A stretch of 64,000 bases of DNA from CAYRSS01 sp964426945 (GCA_964426945.1 CAYRSS010000015.1:27332-91331), one strand, 5' to 3'. Counted from the stretch's first letter, positions 32,287 to 42,208 are shown. A program made the numbers and translations. Notes: generated by a model from the sequence alone, not told the origin.

Positions 32287-33843
32287 TCACCCTGTTCGCG
32301 CTGCCAGACACCGCTTCACCCTCCCCACCGTCGCCGCCTTGCCCAGCAGCTCCAGGCTCGCGTGGATCGACGGGCTCACGGTCGTCCCCGTAATCGCCAC
32401 GCGCAGCGGCTGGGCGACGTGGCCGAGTTTGGTGTTCTGCTCTGCGCAGAATGCCTCAAGCAGCTTCTCGATGGCCGCGCCGCTCCAGTCGTCCAGCCCT
32501 TCCAGCCTGGGCAGCACGGCTTTGAGCATCGCGTAGCCCGCGCCGTCGTTCTTCTCGAGCACCTTCTTGACCGCTTGCGGCTCGTAGGCGAAGCCGTCGT
32601 CAGCCTGCGTCAGGAACCCGGCCTTGGCGACGACGTCGGCGAAGGTGCGGAATCCCGCGCACTCCACGAGCAGCCGCCGGAGCCGACCTTCGTCGAACCG
32701 CGCCATGGTCGAGCCGCTGAGCGTCAGGTAGTCGCGGAAGGCGGCGAGAAGCCGGTCGGGATTCGCCGCGATGACGGCCGAGGGAGAATTCGCCGCGTCG
32801 GCGCCCGCCGTGCCGCCGAGCCGCGCGGACCACTCGGTGTTGAAGGAGGCCAGCTTCGCCCGGTCGAACTTCGCGTTGGTCTTGCCCACGCGCTCGATGC
32901 TGAAACGCTCGATCAGTTCGGCCAGCGAGAAGAACTCGCGGTCATCCCCGGCGGACCAGCCCAGCAGCGCCAGGAAGTTCAGCAGCGCCTCGGGCAGATA
33001 CCCCGCCGCGCGGAAATCGTGCACGTCGATCTCGGGCGGCTTCTCCCCCTTCGCGATCGCCCGCTCCTTGTCGCGCTTGCTCATCTTGGTGCCGTCGATG
33101 TTGAAGATCAGCGGCAGGTGGGCGTACTTCGGCGTCGGCACGCCGAGGGCCTGCTGCAGCGCGACGTGCCGCGGCGTATTCATAAGGTGTTCCTGGCCGC
33201 GGACGACGTGCGTGATCCCCATGAGGGCGTCATCGACCACCACCGCGAAGTGATAGGTCGGGAACCCGTCGGCCTTCTGGATGACGAAGTCTTCCAGCTG
33301 GTCGCCGGCCATGACCACCTCGCCGAGGATGTCGTCGTGCACAGTGATGTCCGTGCCCGGCATCCGGAACCGGACCACCACTGGCCGCCCCTCCCGGCGC
33401 GCGGCCAGCCCCTGCTCGATCGTCGGCAGCGGGTCGGGGCGGACATAGCGGAACACCTGTCCCTTCGCGGTGGCCGCCTCGCGCATGCGCTGAAGGTCCT
33501 CCGGCGACTCGAGCGCGTAGTATGCTTTCCCCGCCGCCAGGAGCTGATCGATGCGCGGCTGGTAGGTGTCGAGCCGCTCGCTCTGGAGGTAAGGGCCCAC
33601 GGGTCCGCCCACCTCCGGCCCCTCGTCCCAGGTCATGCCCAGCCAGCGCAGGTCGTCGAGGATCTTGCCCACCGAGTCGGCCACGTTGCGCGTCTGGTCG
33701 GTGTCTTCGATGCGAAGGATGAAAGTGCCGCCGCTGCGGCGGGCGATCAGCCAGTTGAACAGGACCGTTCGCGCCCCGCCGACATGCAGGTAGCCGGTCG
33801 GCGAAGGGGCGAAGCGCACGCGAACCGGGGTTTTCGTCGTCAC
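32287..33843 (-). CDS. gltX: Glutamyl-tRNA synthetase
   Basis: A 518-residue class I tRNA synthetase. The HIGH-type motif is APSPTGYLHVGGAR near the N-terminus (about 12-25), and the second signature is DGTKMSKRDKE. The glutamate pocket FILRIEDTDQTR and the anticodon-binding helical C-terminus are present. It charges tRNA-Glu, and perhaps tRNA-Gln where a transamidation route exists. The start is GTG at 33843, chosen because AAGGAG sits 5 nt upstream and the product begins directly with the catalytic fold. It follows a repeat cluster and a convergent AlbA_2 gene. Confidence 0.97.
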   Translation of the reverse strand: MTTKTPVRVRFAPSPTGYLHVGGARTVLFNWLIARRSGGTFILRIEDTDQTRNVADSVGKILDDLRWLGMTWDEGPEVGGPVGPYLQSERLDTYQPRIDQLLAAGKAYYALESPEDLQRMREAATAKGQVFRYVRPDPLPTIEQGLAARREGRPVVVRFRMPGTDITVHDDILGEVVMAGDQLEDFVIQKADGFPTYHFAVVVDDALMGITHVVRGQEHLMNTPRHVALQQALGVPTPKYAHLPLIFNIDGTKMSKRDKERAIAKGEKPPEIDVHDFRAAGYLPEALLNFLALLGWSAGDDREFFSLAELIERFSIERVGKTNAKFDRAKLASFNTEWSARLGGTAGADAANSPSAVIAANPDRLLAAFRDYLTLSGSTMARFDEGRLRRLLVECAGFRTFADVVAKAGFLTQADDGFAYEPQAVKKVLEKNDGAGYAMLKAVLPRLEGLDDWSGAAIEKLLEAFCAEQNTKLGHVAQPLRVAITGTTVSPSIHASLELLGKAATVGRVKRCLAARTG

Positions 33844-33983
33844 GGCGGCTCCTTGGTGTCGGTGTCGGTCGGCGGCGGGCTGCACGCCGTGCCGGGGAAT
33901 TTAACCACATCCAGGCGGGGAAACCAAACAGGACGGCCTGGGAACGGGGCCGTCGTCAGGCGGGCACACGCCGGCCCGGGCAC

Positions 33984-34994
33984 TCAGCCCAGGCGGGCGG
34001 GGGGCTGGCCGCTCGAATCGGTGCCGCGGTCCTCGGCGCTCGACGGGGCATCGGTGTGTCGGTCCTTGCCGCGACGTCGTCGCCAGGCCAGCCGCACCGG
34101 GCCGCTGAGGCCGTACGCGGTGGCGATGCACACCAGCGAGAACGACTTGAACGACCAGAAGATCGCAAACGCCACGAGCAGCGCTCCAAGCTGCCAGAAC
34201 GGCCGGCGCCCGTGCAGCGCGGCCGACAGCTTCGCGTAGGGCACGCGGCTGACCATCAGCAGGCCGCAGGAGATCAGCAGCAGCGGGGCGACGTAGCTCA
34301 GCACCGTCGGCGAAATCGCCGCCAGGCGATAGCCCGGAGGGATGGCCACGCCGTACTCCCGGGCTTGCTCGTGAAAGATGAGGTACGACACGATGATCGC
34401 CGCCGCGCCGGGGCTGGGCAGGCCGCGGAAGCGGCTCGGGTCGTGATCCACCTTGGCGTGTTCGACGTTGAAGCGCGCCAGCCGGATCGCCGCGCACGCG
34501 ACATACACCGCGCCAGAGACCCACACCAGCCGCCCCCAGGCCTGGTCGCTGATGGGCGACAGACTCACGGCCACGTTGCGGAGCGTTTCGTCGAGCAGTG
34601 CCAGCACGAGCGTCGCCGGGGCCACGCCGCAGGTCACCACGTCGGCGAGCGAGTCAAGCTGGCCGCCGAAGTCGGTCGTCGATCGCGTGAGCCGCGCGAC
34701 GAGTCCGTCAAACGAGTCGAAGATGATACCCGCGATGATCAGCCCCGCGCCGATCGACAGGTACGACGGGAACATCCGTTCGATGATCCGGCTGCTGGCG
34801 GTGATCGCGTCGCCGGCAACGGTCCCGCTGCCGAAGCCGTACATCGCTTCGAGCGCAAAGTGAATGGCCGCAAATCCGCACAGCAGGTTGCCGAGGGTGA
34901 ACATCGTCGGCAGCATCGGCACGGCCTTGAGGCGGCGCGGGCCGCGGCGCGTCGTGCCGGCGGCGGAAGAACCGGATGTGCGGGCGAGCTTCAT
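33984..34994 (-). CDS. pssA: Phosphatidylserine synthase (CDP-alcohol phosphotransferase)
   Basis: A 336-residue membrane enzyme. The CDP-alcohol phosphotransferase motif is intact: DSFDGLVARLTRSTTDFGGQLDSLAD (D-x2-DG-x2-AR-x8-G-x3-D-x3-D). About eight membrane segments are seen. It joins CDP-diacylglycerol and serine to make phosphatidylserine. Its start overlaps the psd stop by 4 nt on the minus strand, so both genes are translated together and supply phosphatidylethanolamine. The N-terminus (about 1-25) and C-terminus (about 300-336) are basic, hydrophilic extensions. Confidence 0.93.
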   Translation of the reverse strand: MKLARTSGSSAAGTTRRGPRRLKAVPMLPTMFTLGNLLCGFAAIHFALEAMYGFGSGTVAGDAITASSRIIERMFPSYLSIGAGLIIAGIIFDSFDGLVARLTRSTTDFGGQLDSLADVVTCGVAPATLVLALLDETLRNVAVSLSPISDQAWGRLVWVSGAVYVACAAIRLARFNVEHAKVDHDPSRFRGLPSPGAAAIIVSYLIFHEQAREYGVAIPPGYRLAAISPTVLSYVAPLLLISCGLLMVSRVPYAKLSAALHGRRPFWQLGALLVAFAIFWSFKSFSLVCIATAYGLSGPVRLAWRRRRGKDRHTDAPSSAEDRGTDSSGQPPARLG

Positions 34995-35749
34995 GATGTC
35001 GTGGCGGTCTCCACACGCGCGGGCCGAGACCCGGCAAGGTCCTTCGCTGAATCACCGCTGCCGGGCTGGCGCGCGACGATGGTCAGCCCGCCGCGCACCG
35101 CCTGCCCGACCTTCACCGTTATTTCGGTTCCCGCGACCCGGGGGATGATCAGTTCCGTGCGCGAGCCGAACTTGATGAGGCCGATGCGATCGCCGATGGC
35201 CGCGCGGTCGCCCGACTTCAGCGGACAGATGATGCGACGAGCCACCTTGCCCGCCACCTGGCGGACGACGATCGGCCCGGGCATCGATCCGTCCGTGTCC
35301 ACCAGCAGGGCGTTGGCCTCGTTGCGCACGCCGCAGTGGGGGCTGCGCGCGTCGAGGAACTCGCCAGGCGTGTAGCGCGTCTCGCGCACGCGGCCGCTGC
35401 AGGGCATGCGGTTGATGTGCACATTGAAGAGGCTCAGGAACATGCCGATCCGGATCGCCGGGCCGTCGTAGGGCGGGCGCTGCTGCCCGTCAGCCCAGCG
35501 CCAGCCGTCCGCGTCGCCGGCCGCGATTTCGGTGATCTCGGTGATGGTCCCATCGGCGGGGGAACAGAGCATCCCCGGCTCGTAGGATCGCTGCCGCCGC
35601 GGATCGCGGAAGAAGGCGATCAGCCACACCCACACCGCCAGCGGCACGATCGCCAGCGGCCACAGGGCCCAGGCGGCCAGCGCGGCAAGCCCCCCGAGCA
35701 CCACCGTGCCCAGGAGCATTTCCCGGATTCCCTCTCTAGCGACAGGCAT
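34991..35749 (-). CDS. psd: Phosphatidylserine decarboxylase
   Basis: A 252-residue proenzyme with two N-terminal membrane segments (about 8-45) and the decarboxylase domain: YEPGMLCSPADGTITEI, IRIGMFLSLFNVHINRMP and the autocleavage region GLIKFGSRTEL, where the Ser of FGS is the future pyruvoyl residue. The motif is the short archaeal/planctomycete type, not the LGST of E. coli. It decarboxylates phosphatidylserine to phosphatidylethanolamine. It forms an overlapping pair with pssA. yebC ends 40 nt upstream. Confidence 0.93.
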   Translation of the reverse strand: MPVAREGIREMLLGTVVLGGLAALAAWALWPLAIVPLAVWVWLIAFFRDPRRQRSYEPGMLCSPADGTITEITEIAAGDADGWRWADGQQRPPYDGPAIRIGMFLSLFNVHINRMPCSGRVRETRYTPGEFLDARSPHCGVRNEANALLVDTDGSMPGPIVVRQVAGKVARRIICPLKSGDRAAIGDRIGLIKFGSRTELIIPRVAGTEITVKVGQAVRGGLTIVARQPGSGDSAKDLAGSRPARVETATTS

Positions 35750-35789
35750 GGCGGCGAAGTCGCCCCTCCCGCGGCGCGGGAGCGCGCGA

Positions 35790-36539
35790 CTACTCCTTCG
35801 AAAGCTGCTTGACGATCTCGTCGGAGATGTCGGTGTTCGTGTACACGTCGTCGACGTCGTCGTGTTCCTCGAGGGCGTCGATCAGCTTCAGGACTTTGCG
35901 CGCCGTGTCGAGGTCGAGCGACACGCTGGTCGTGGCGACCATCGAGATGTCCGCCGACTGGATCGGCACCTCGGCCGACTCCAGCGCGTCTTTCACCGCG
36001 ACGAACTGCTGCGGGCTCGTGGTGATCTCGTGGATCTGTTCGGACGATGAAACATCATCGGCGCCGGCCTCCAGGGCGAGTTCGAGCAGCCGCTCCTCGC
36101 CGATCCGGCTGGCCTCGACCACGATGACGCCCTTCTGGCTGAACAGGTAGGCTACGCAGCCTGATGCACCGAGGTTGCCGCCCGCACGCTCGAAGATCTT
36201 CTTGACTTCACCCGCTGTGCGATTGCGGTTGTCGGTCACGATCTTGGCCATGATCGCGGCGCCGCCGGGGCCGTAGCCCTCGTAGACGATTTCCTCGTAC
36301 GACTCACCCTCCAGCTCGCCGGTGCCCTTCTTGATCGCCTTCTCGATCGTGTCTTTGGGCATGTTCGCCGCCTTGGCCTTGTCGATGGCCAAGCGGAGGT
36401 TGGGGTTGTCGTCGGGGTTGCCACCGCGCTTGGCACACATCGTGACGTTGCGGGCGAGCTTGCTCCACAGCTTGCCGCGGCGCGCATCGAGCGCGGCCTT
36501 CTTATGCTTGATCGTGGACCACTTGGAATGACCGGACAA
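35790..36539 (-). CDS. yebC: YebC/TACO1 family protein
   Basis: A 249-residue member of the YebC/TACO1 family with the standard N-terminus SGHSKWSTIKHKKAALDARR, the PNLRLAIDKAKAANMPKDTI helix, and YEGYGPGGAAIMAKIVTDNRNRT. The family has been described as DNA-binding regulators and as translation factors that ease ribosome stalling; which applies here is not evident. The start is a TTG at 36539 preceded by GAAGGAG with 6 nt spacing. The TPR gene ends only 12 nt upstream, so both may share one transcript. Confidence 0.95.
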   Translation of the reverse strand: MSGHSKWSTIKHKKAALDARRGKLWSKLARNVTMCAKRGGNPDDNPNLRLAIDKAKAANMPKDTIEKAIKKGTGELEGESYEEIVYEGYGPGGAAIMAKIVTDNRNRTAGEVKKIFERAGGNLGASGCVAYLFSQKGVIVVEASRIGEERLLELALEAGADDVSSSEQIHEITTSPQQFVAVKDALESAEVPIQSADISMVATTSVSLDLDTARKVLKLIDALEEHDDVDDVYTNTDISDEIVKQLSKE

Positions 36540-36551
36540 GCGACAACTCCT

Positions 36552-39500
36552 TCACTCGGCGCTCGGGCGCTGCGGCTGATCGTCGTCGGAGCGGCCCGGA
36601 CCAGCCGCGGGGGCCTCGGCGGCGGTCTCTCCCGTGGCCGCGACGGCGGGCTCGCCGCCCGACCCGGCCGCGGCGATCTTCGCGCCGGTGCCTGACGCCA
36701 CCCGCTGTTCGTCGGGAATCAGGGGACGGTCCCGGGGCTCTTCGAGCAGTTCGAGGGCCTGCTTCCAGTAGCGGACGGCCTCATCCCTGGCGCCCGCCTT
36801 CCAGCAGGCGTCCCCGAGGTGATCGGCGATGACGGGATCTTTGCCCCCGCGCGAGCGGAAGGCCCGGCCAAGCCACAGTCGGGCCTCGTCGAACCGGCCT
36901 TTCTTGTACATCAGCCACCCGTAAGTGTCGAGATACGCACCCTGCCGGGGCGCCCGGGCCACCGCCATCCGGATCCGCGGTTCCGCCTCGTCGAGGCGGA
37001 CGCCGCGATTGATCCAGCTGTAGGCCAGGTCGTTGTTGAGGGTCGGGTCGGTAGGCTGGAGCAGGATGGCCTGTTCCTTGGCCCGGGCCGCGCCTTCCGG
37101 ATCGCCCAGGGCGTCCAGCGTGGTGGCCAGCAGGGTGAGCCAGCGGAACTGATCGGCGGGGTAGCGCGCGTCGAGCAGCCATTGCGCCAGCCATCGCCGG
37201 GCGTCCTCGTAGCGCTCGGCCTGCATCAGAATGCCCACGAGCCGCATGCGCAGCGCGGTGATGAGGGGATCGTCTGCCGGGCGGCTCGGTTCCGCCTCGA
37301 TCAGGCGATCGATCAGTTCGATCCCTTCGTCATATCGCTCCTCCGAGGCGTACAGCGAGATGAGCTGATCCTGGAAGCGGAGCGGATCGTTGGTCCGCTC
37401 CAGCTTGCTGCGCACCAGCTCGATCGCCTCCTCATGTTTTCCGGCACGCTCCAGCACCGTAATCAGAGCGTCGAGGTGGTCATCGAGGTCCGGGTCTTCG
37501 TTGAGGCGGTCAAGGGCGAGCTGCGCGGCGCGATCGATCTGCCCCAGTTCGACGAGGGCTTCGCTCAGCAGGTCGAAGGTGTCGGGCCCGCCGCTTTGCG
37601 TCTCGTACATCGTCAGCAGCACGGGCAGGGCGTCGGCCGGGCGGTCGTCGCTCATGTACACGCCCGCAAGCCAGCGCGGCCACTCGGCGCGGCCGGGCTC
37701 CTCCGTGATCCAGGCTTTGAGCGCGGCGACCGCTTCGTCCACGCGTTCGGCCTCGATCAGGGTCATGATGATCGAACGGCGATACAGCAGACGCACGTCG
37801 TCGGACAGCCCTTCGCGCGCCTCCTGCTCGCGGGCGACGGCCAGCGCGCCGTCCCACGCCTCGATCGCCTGCTGTGCTTCGATGATGCCGCCCGGATCCA
37901 GCCGCCAGGCGTGGCGGTTGGGTCGGCGGGGCAGCAGCTCTTTCCACAGGCGGATCGACTCCTCGAAGCGAAGCAGATCGTGCTCCGCGCGGATGAGGCC
38001 CAGCATCGCATCTTCGCTGCGGGGATCGAGTTTCAGCGCAGCCGCGTAGGCGTCGCGGGCCTCCGCCGGCTGCATCGCGTCGTAGCTCTCCGCCAGGGCG
38101 ACCCACGTCGCGGCGTCTGCCGGGCCGCGCTCCAGCGCGGCGCGGATCGAATCGCGGTAGACCAGTGGGTCGGGCGTGGTGAACTGCGTGATCAGTGCCT
38201 CGGCCCGCGCGGCGGCCATTGGCGACGCAGTCGCGTTTTTCATCGCCTCGTACAGCTTGAGAGCCTCGCCCACCTTGCGCTCCGCGAGGTACATCCCCGC
38301 CAGCAGCTCCACCGCGGCCTCGTTGGCCGGTTCGTCGTCGAGCAGCAGACGCAACTGCTGCTGCGCCTGGTTGCGACGGCCCATGGCGGCATACGTCTTG
38401 CCCAGCATGAACCGCGCTTCGGAAAGCTCGCGGTCGAGCTGGACCGCCGCGCGGAAGTGAAGCTCAGCCTGCTCGGTCTGATCGAGCAGCTCGTTCACCA
38501 TGCCCAGTTCCAGTTCCAGCCGGGCGTCTTCGGCGTCGTCCGGGTTGCGCCGCGCGGCGACGGCCAGCGCCTCGTCGTAACGGTAGGCCAGCCGATGCAA
38601 CCGCGCCAGCGCCGCGCGGGTCGGGATGAAGTCGGCGTTCGCCGCGAGGCTGCGGTCGAACAGGCCGCGGGCAGCGTCCGGTCGATCCGCGCGCAGCGCC
38701 ACGGCGCCGCGAACATACAGCGCTGCCGCAGTCGCGCCGTCGCCGGCGGGTGCGAGCGCTGCCTCGACAAGTGCCGGATCGGGCGCCGCGGACGCAAGCC
38801 GATCGAGCCACTTCGCGGCGCGCTCCGGTTCGTTCTGCACGGCCAGCGCCGCGTTGTCGAGAGCCTTGCCCCAGGATCCCGTCGCGACCAGGGCATCCAC
38901 CAGGCGGCCGCGCATTTCCGGCGACTCGGGCCCGCGCGAGAGCCGCTCTTCCAGCGCCGCCATAGCGTCGGCGTGATGGCCCGCCGTCTGCATCGCGTCG
39001 ATCAGCAGCAGCAGGTCCTCATCCGCCGGCTTCATCGCCACGCGGCCGCGCAGCTCTTCGGCGAATCGCTCGGGATGGCCCGCGGCCTGGTGAATCGCCG
39101 CGAGGAGTTCGAGCACCTCTGCCTGTCGCCCGCGGATACCGCGCGCGATCTTCAGCGCCTCGTCCGTCTTCCCCGCGCGGCTCAGGGCCCGGGCGAGGCG
39201 CAGCGCGAGATCTTCCTGGCCTGGCTCCGCGGCGTGCAGGGCCTGCAGTGCGTCGGCCGCCTCGCCAAACCGGCCCAAGCGCTCCAGTGCGTCCGCGACA
39301 AAGAGCCGAGCGTCGAGCAGCGCGAGTTCGTCAGCGAGCCCCGCCGCAGCGCGGGTCTCCGCGGGCGCGGCTTCGACCAGACGTCGCTGCTCGAGCGCCG
39401 CCTGCCAGTAGCCCAGCCGCGACAGCACGCGAGAGAGCTCAAAGCGGACGCGCAGCGCGGTGGCCGGTTCGCGATCGAGGTCGCTGCACAGCAGCGCCGT

Positions 39501-40052
39501 ACGCAGCGAGTCCAACGCCGAGACGTCGTCGCCGGATCGTGCCTGGATCGAGCCTAGGAGCATCTGCGTCCGGGCGTCGTCGGGATTGCCTTCAAGGGCC
39601 CGCTGGGCGTGGCCCCGCGCGCGCTCCAGGCTGCCGCTGCGCAGGTGCAGGTCGGCCAGGGCGAGTTGAATCTCCGGATGGTTCGGGGCGAAGCGGAGTG
39701 CCTTCTCGAGCTCCAATGACGCCTCCGTGTAGCGCTGCTCCGCCGCCAGGGTCTCCGCCGCGGCGATCTGCTCGGCCGCCCTCGCCGGCAGGGGCTTGAG
39801 ATCTGTGGGGCGGACCGGGGCGACCGCAGCCGGCTCGATCCGCTCAAGCGGGAGCAGGGCCTTGGCGTCAATCTGCTCCGGCCGCGGGGCAGACTCGGTC
39901 CGCCGATCGTCGCCGCGCGCAGAACCCACATCGGCCGGGGACTGTCCGGTTGACGCGGGCTGCGCCCGACCCGGGCCGGCGCACCCGGGGCCGACCAGCG
40001 AGATCAGCAGCGCGCCGATCGGGAGCCATCTTGTCGTGTGTCGTGAGGGCAT
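36552..40052 (-). CDS. Very large TPR-repeat exported protein
   Basis: A 1166-residue protein. After a short basic-hydrophobic N-terminus with a possible Cys anchor (LISLVGPGC; the residues before Cys are not a canonical lipobox), the rest is almost entirely tetratricopeptide-like helix pairs: for example RFAPNHPEIQLALADLHLRSG, YDEALAVAARRNPDDAEDARL and QGAYLDTYGWLMYKKGRFDEARL. I count well over 20 units by eye. An Ala/Gly-rich tail ends it. Such proteins are scaffolds; some resemble the PEP-CTERM/exosortase-linked TPR proteins, which is inference. The start at 40052 has GGAGG 5 nt upstream; other in-frame starts lack one. yebC follows after 12 nt. Confidence 0.85.
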   Translation of the reverse strand: MPSRHTTRWLPIGALLISLVGPGCAGPGRAQPASTGQSPADVGSARGDDRRTESAPRPEQIDAKALLPLERIEPAAVAPVRPTDLKPLPARAAEQIAAAETLAAEQRYTEASLELEKALRFAPNHPEIQLALADLHLRSGSLERARGHAQRALEGNPDDARTQMLLGSIQARSGDDVSALDSLRTALLCSDLDREPATALRVRFELSRVLSRLGYWQAALEQRRLVEAAPAETRAAAGLADELALLDARLFVADALERLGRFGEAADALQALHAAEPGQEDLALRLARALSRAGKTDEALKIARGIRGRQAEVLELLAAIHQAAGHPERFAEELRGRVAMKPADEDLLLLIDAMQTAGHHADAMAALEERLSRGPESPEMRGRLVDALVATGSWGKALDNAALAVQNEPERAAKWLDRLASAAPDPALVEAALAPAGDGATAAALYVRGAVALRADRPDAARGLFDRSLAANADFIPTRAALARLHRLAYRYDEALAVAARRNPDDAEDARLELELGMVNELLDQTEQAELHFRAAVQLDRELSEARFMLGKTYAAMGRRNQAQQQLRLLLDDEPANEAAVELLAGMYLAERKVGEALKLYEAMKNATASPMAAARAEALITQFTTPDPLVYRDSIRAALERGPADAATWVALAESYDAMQPAEARDAYAAALKLDPRSEDAMLGLIRAEHDLLRFEESIRLWKELLPRRPNRHAWRLDPGGIIEAQQAIEAWDGALAVAREQEAREGLSDDVRLLYRRSIIMTLIEAERVDEAVAALKAWITEEPGRAEWPRWLAGVYMSDDRPADALPVLLTMYETQSGGPDTFDLLSEALVELGQIDRAAQLALDRLNEDPDLDDHLDALITVLERAGKHEEAIELVRSKLERTNDPLRFQDQLISLYASEERYDEGIELIDRLIEAEPSRPADDPLITALRMRLVGILMQAERYEDARRWLAQWLLDARYPADQFRWLTLLATTLDALGDPEGAARAKEQAILLQPTDPTLNNDLAYSWINRGVRLDEAEPRIRMAVARAPRQGAYLDTYGWLMYKKGRFDEARLWLGRAFRSRGGKDPVIADHLGDACWKAGARDEAVRYWKQALELLEEPRDRPLIPDEQRVASGTGAKIAAAGSGGEPAVAATGETAAEAPAAGPGRSDDDQPQRPSAE

Positions 40053-40205
40053 GAGGGCCTCCATGCCAGGATGGTAATGAGCGCTTCCAGCGGGATCACC
40101 CCCGCGACGACGCCGTGACAGGGCGCGCACAGCGCTGATCGGACCGCTCGCGGGGTGCGAGCCGATCCGTTGAGCGAGACTTTATCCTATCCCCTCGCAC
40201 GCGCC

Positions 40206-41501
40206 TTACAACGCGGAGGATTCGGGCACCGGTTGCGGCGGGGGAATCGTGACCGAGCCAGGATCGGCGGGTTCCAGCGGCGTGTCGCCCGGCTTGCGTG
40301 CCACACGCGGCCCGAGGGCGGCGAACACGCCCGTGGCCAGCGTGCAGACCGCGAGGCAACCACCCCATAAGGCGCCGGGGCCGAACAGGGCCAGCACCCG
40401 CCCGCCAAGCGGCACACCGAACGCGTTCGCGCCCGAGTAGCAGATGCCGACCACTCCCATGTATCGACCCCGAAGCTGCACCGGGGCGAAGTCGCTCGTG
40501 ATCGCCGGGATCAGCGGTGACATCAGCATCTCGCCCAGCGTGAACACCGCCACGCAGAGCGCGAAGTACGCGGGGTGAGTTCCGAGCCCGATCATGCCGA
40601 ACCCGATCCCCGTCGCCAGCGCGCTGACCGGCAGGATCCACGCGCGGTTGAAGCGGCTCATCAGCGTCGTCAGCGGGATCTGGAACAGGACGATCATCGC
40701 CCCGTTGACCGCGACGATATTGCCATACGTCGCCTCTTCGATGCCGAGCGAACTGAGGTACAGCGGAAAGGTGGCCATGCACTGCATGAACACCATGCCG
40801 GTCAGCAAGATGCCAAAGCCGAAGGCAATGAACTTACCATCCTTCAGGATGTGCCGAGCCGCTTCGCCGAACGTCATGGTGCGATCGTCATGGCCCTCGT
40901 CGCGCGACGGATCGGACGCAGACTTCGCCCGAGCCGGCAGCGTCTCGCGCGTCAGCAGCAGGATGATTACCGCGTACGAGGACATCGCCGCGGCTTCGAC
41001 GATAAAAAGCCACTGGTAGGAAATCTGCGCCAGCCGCCCGCCAAGCACGGGGCTGATCGTGAACCCGAGGTTGACCGCGACGTACAGAAGCGAGAACGCG
41101 TGCGTCCGTGAGGCGGGCGACACGAGGTCGGAGACCATCGCCTGTGCCGCGGGGCGGTACATTTCGCCCAGCACCGCGAACACGAAGACCGCGACGATCA
41201 TCTGCGGCCTGGTCGACAGCGAACCGAAGACCACCAGCACCGCCGCGCCACCCAGCAGGCTCGTGATCATGACCACCTTGCGGCCGATCGCGTCGGCGGC
41301 GTGTCCACCGATCAGCGCGGCCACCACCGCGCCGAGGCCGAAACCGCCCATGCACAGCGTGGCGAACTCCTCGTCGAAGCCAAGCTTCTTGGTGAGGTAG
41401 AGCGTCAGAAATGGCAGCAGCATCGTGCCGGCGCGATTGACGAGCGTGCCGAGGCAGACGATGTGCACCTGGCGTGGCAGGGCGAGATAGGGGGCTAACA
41501 T
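40206..41501 (-). CDS. Major facilitator superfamily transporter
   Basis: A 431-residue integral membrane protein with about twelve membrane segments. The MFS motif A occurs after TM2 (GGHAADAIGRKVVMI) and a related loop follows TM8. The overall pattern resembles MdtH-type multidrug exporters, but specificity cannot be read from sequence. The Pro-rich C-terminus is cytoplasmic. No strong Shine-Dalgarno precedes the ATG at 41501. Its neighbours give no hint of substrate. Confidence 0.9.
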   Translation of the reverse strand: MLAPYLALPRQVHIVCLGTLVNRAGTMLLPFLTLYLTKKLGFDEEFATLCMGGFGLGAVVAALIGGHAADAIGRKVVMITSLLGGAAVLVVFGSLSTRPQMIVAVFVFAVLGEMYRPAAQAMVSDLVSPASRTHAFSLLYVAVNLGFTISPVLGGRLAQISYQWLFIVEAAAMSSYAVIILLLTRETLPARAKSASDPSRDEGHDDRTMTFGEAARHILKDGKFIAFGFGILLTGMVFMQCMATFPLYLSSLGIEEATYGNIVAVNGAMIVLFQIPLTTLMSRFNRAWILPVSALATGIGFGMIGLGTHPAYFALCVAVFTLGEMLMSPLIPAITSDFAPVQLRGRYMGVVGICYSGANAFGVPLGGRVLALFGPGALWGGCLAVCTLATGVFAALGPRVARKPGDTPLEPADPGSVTIPPPQPVPESSAL

Positions 41502-41571
41502 CTCAACGTCGCATTCCGGCCTTCAGGCACCCCGGCGAGCGGACGCGGCCCTCGGCCCGAATGACCGCCAC

Positions 41572-42012
41572 TCAATACTTCTCGGAAGTGGCCAGGTCGA
41601 AGCCTTCGTGCGCGGGGTTAAGCACGCCCTTGCGATACTCGGCCCGGCAGGCGTAGCAGGCCGTCACCTTGCCGATGACCAGGTAGATGAGCAGGTCAAT
41701 CACCACCGCCAGCCCGAGCACGCCCCAGGCGGCGACGAGGTTCGTCCGAAACAGCCAGACCGACAGCAGCCCGAACACCACCACCACGGTCAGCCCGAGA
41801 AGCTGAGGAAAGTCCTTGCGGACGAACAGCTCCTGTCCGCCGCAGACCGCGCACCGGTCCACCACGTGATCCTGGCGGATCGACGGCGTCACCTGCATGC
41901 GGACCGCCTGCTGACAGCGCGGACAGGTCATGCTCGGCCCGCAGTTCTCCAGCGGCTCGTACTCAATGATCGCGACGCAGCCGTCGTGCGGGCAATGAAA
42001 GCGGATCTGCAT
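41572..42012 (-). CDS. Zinc-ribbon membrane protein
   Basis: A 146-residue protein. Two Cys pairs (CPHDGC; CPRC, CAVCGG) suggest one or two zinc ribbons in the first 65 residues. Two membrane segments follow (about 74-115, LTVVVVFGLLSVWLF and WGVLGLAVVIDLLIYLVIG), then a cytoplasmic CYAC pair. I do not recognise a named family; similar small ribbon/membrane proteins are common in planctomycetes. The start at 42012 has AAGGAA 8 nt upstream, which decides it over an ATG 17 codons earlier. tRNA-Gly is upstream. Confidence 0.75.
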   Translation of the reverse strand: MQIRFHCPHDGCVAIIEYEPLENCGPSMTCPRCQQAVRMQVTPSIRQDHVVDRCAVCGGQELFVRKDFPQLLGLTVVVVFGLLSVWLFRTNLVAAWGVLGLAVVIDLLIYLVIGKVTACYACRAEYRKGVLNPAHEGFDLATSEKY

Positions 42013-42064
42013 AGGGCGGGTTCCTTCGCGGCCGGCGCCGGTACCCTGCCGACGCCGATCCACG

Positions 42065-42108
42065 AAAAAAGCTGCGTAAGCCCTTGCCTGGTGGGCGGTT
42101 ACGCAGCT
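42065..42108 (-). terminator. Intrinsic terminator after tRNA-Gly
   Basis: On the minus strand AGCTGCGTAA pairs with TTACGCAGCT (arms 42099-42108 and 42070-42079) with a loop of 19 nt, followed by a run of U from 42070 to 42065. The perfect 10-bp stem plus U tract makes this a confident terminator 11 nt past the tRNA. Confidence 0.9.
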
Positions 42109-42118
42109 CGTCGTCTAC

Positions 42119-42190
42119 AGCGGGTGATGAGATTCGAACTCACGACATTCACGTTGGCAACGTGACGCTCTACCACTGAGCTACACCCGC
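42119..42190 (-). tRNA. tRNA-Gly (GCC)
   Basis: A 72-nt cloverleaf. The acceptor arms GCGGGTG and CACCCGC pair fully; the D-arm starts AGCTCAGTGG; the anticodon arm is TCACG-TTGCCAA-CGTGA with anticodon GCC; the T-arm is GTGAG-TTCGAAT-CTCAT-like. The discriminator base is U, as usual for tRNA-Gly. CCA is not encoded. It has its own promoter and terminator. Confidence 0.97.
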
Positions 42191-42208
42191 AGCACGATGG
42201 TTCAGAGA

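Noticed and set aside
36819..39557. 912-codon frame antisense to the giant TPR gene
   Set aside because: Low-complexity composition and no recognisable domain; TPR repeats are clear on the minus strand.
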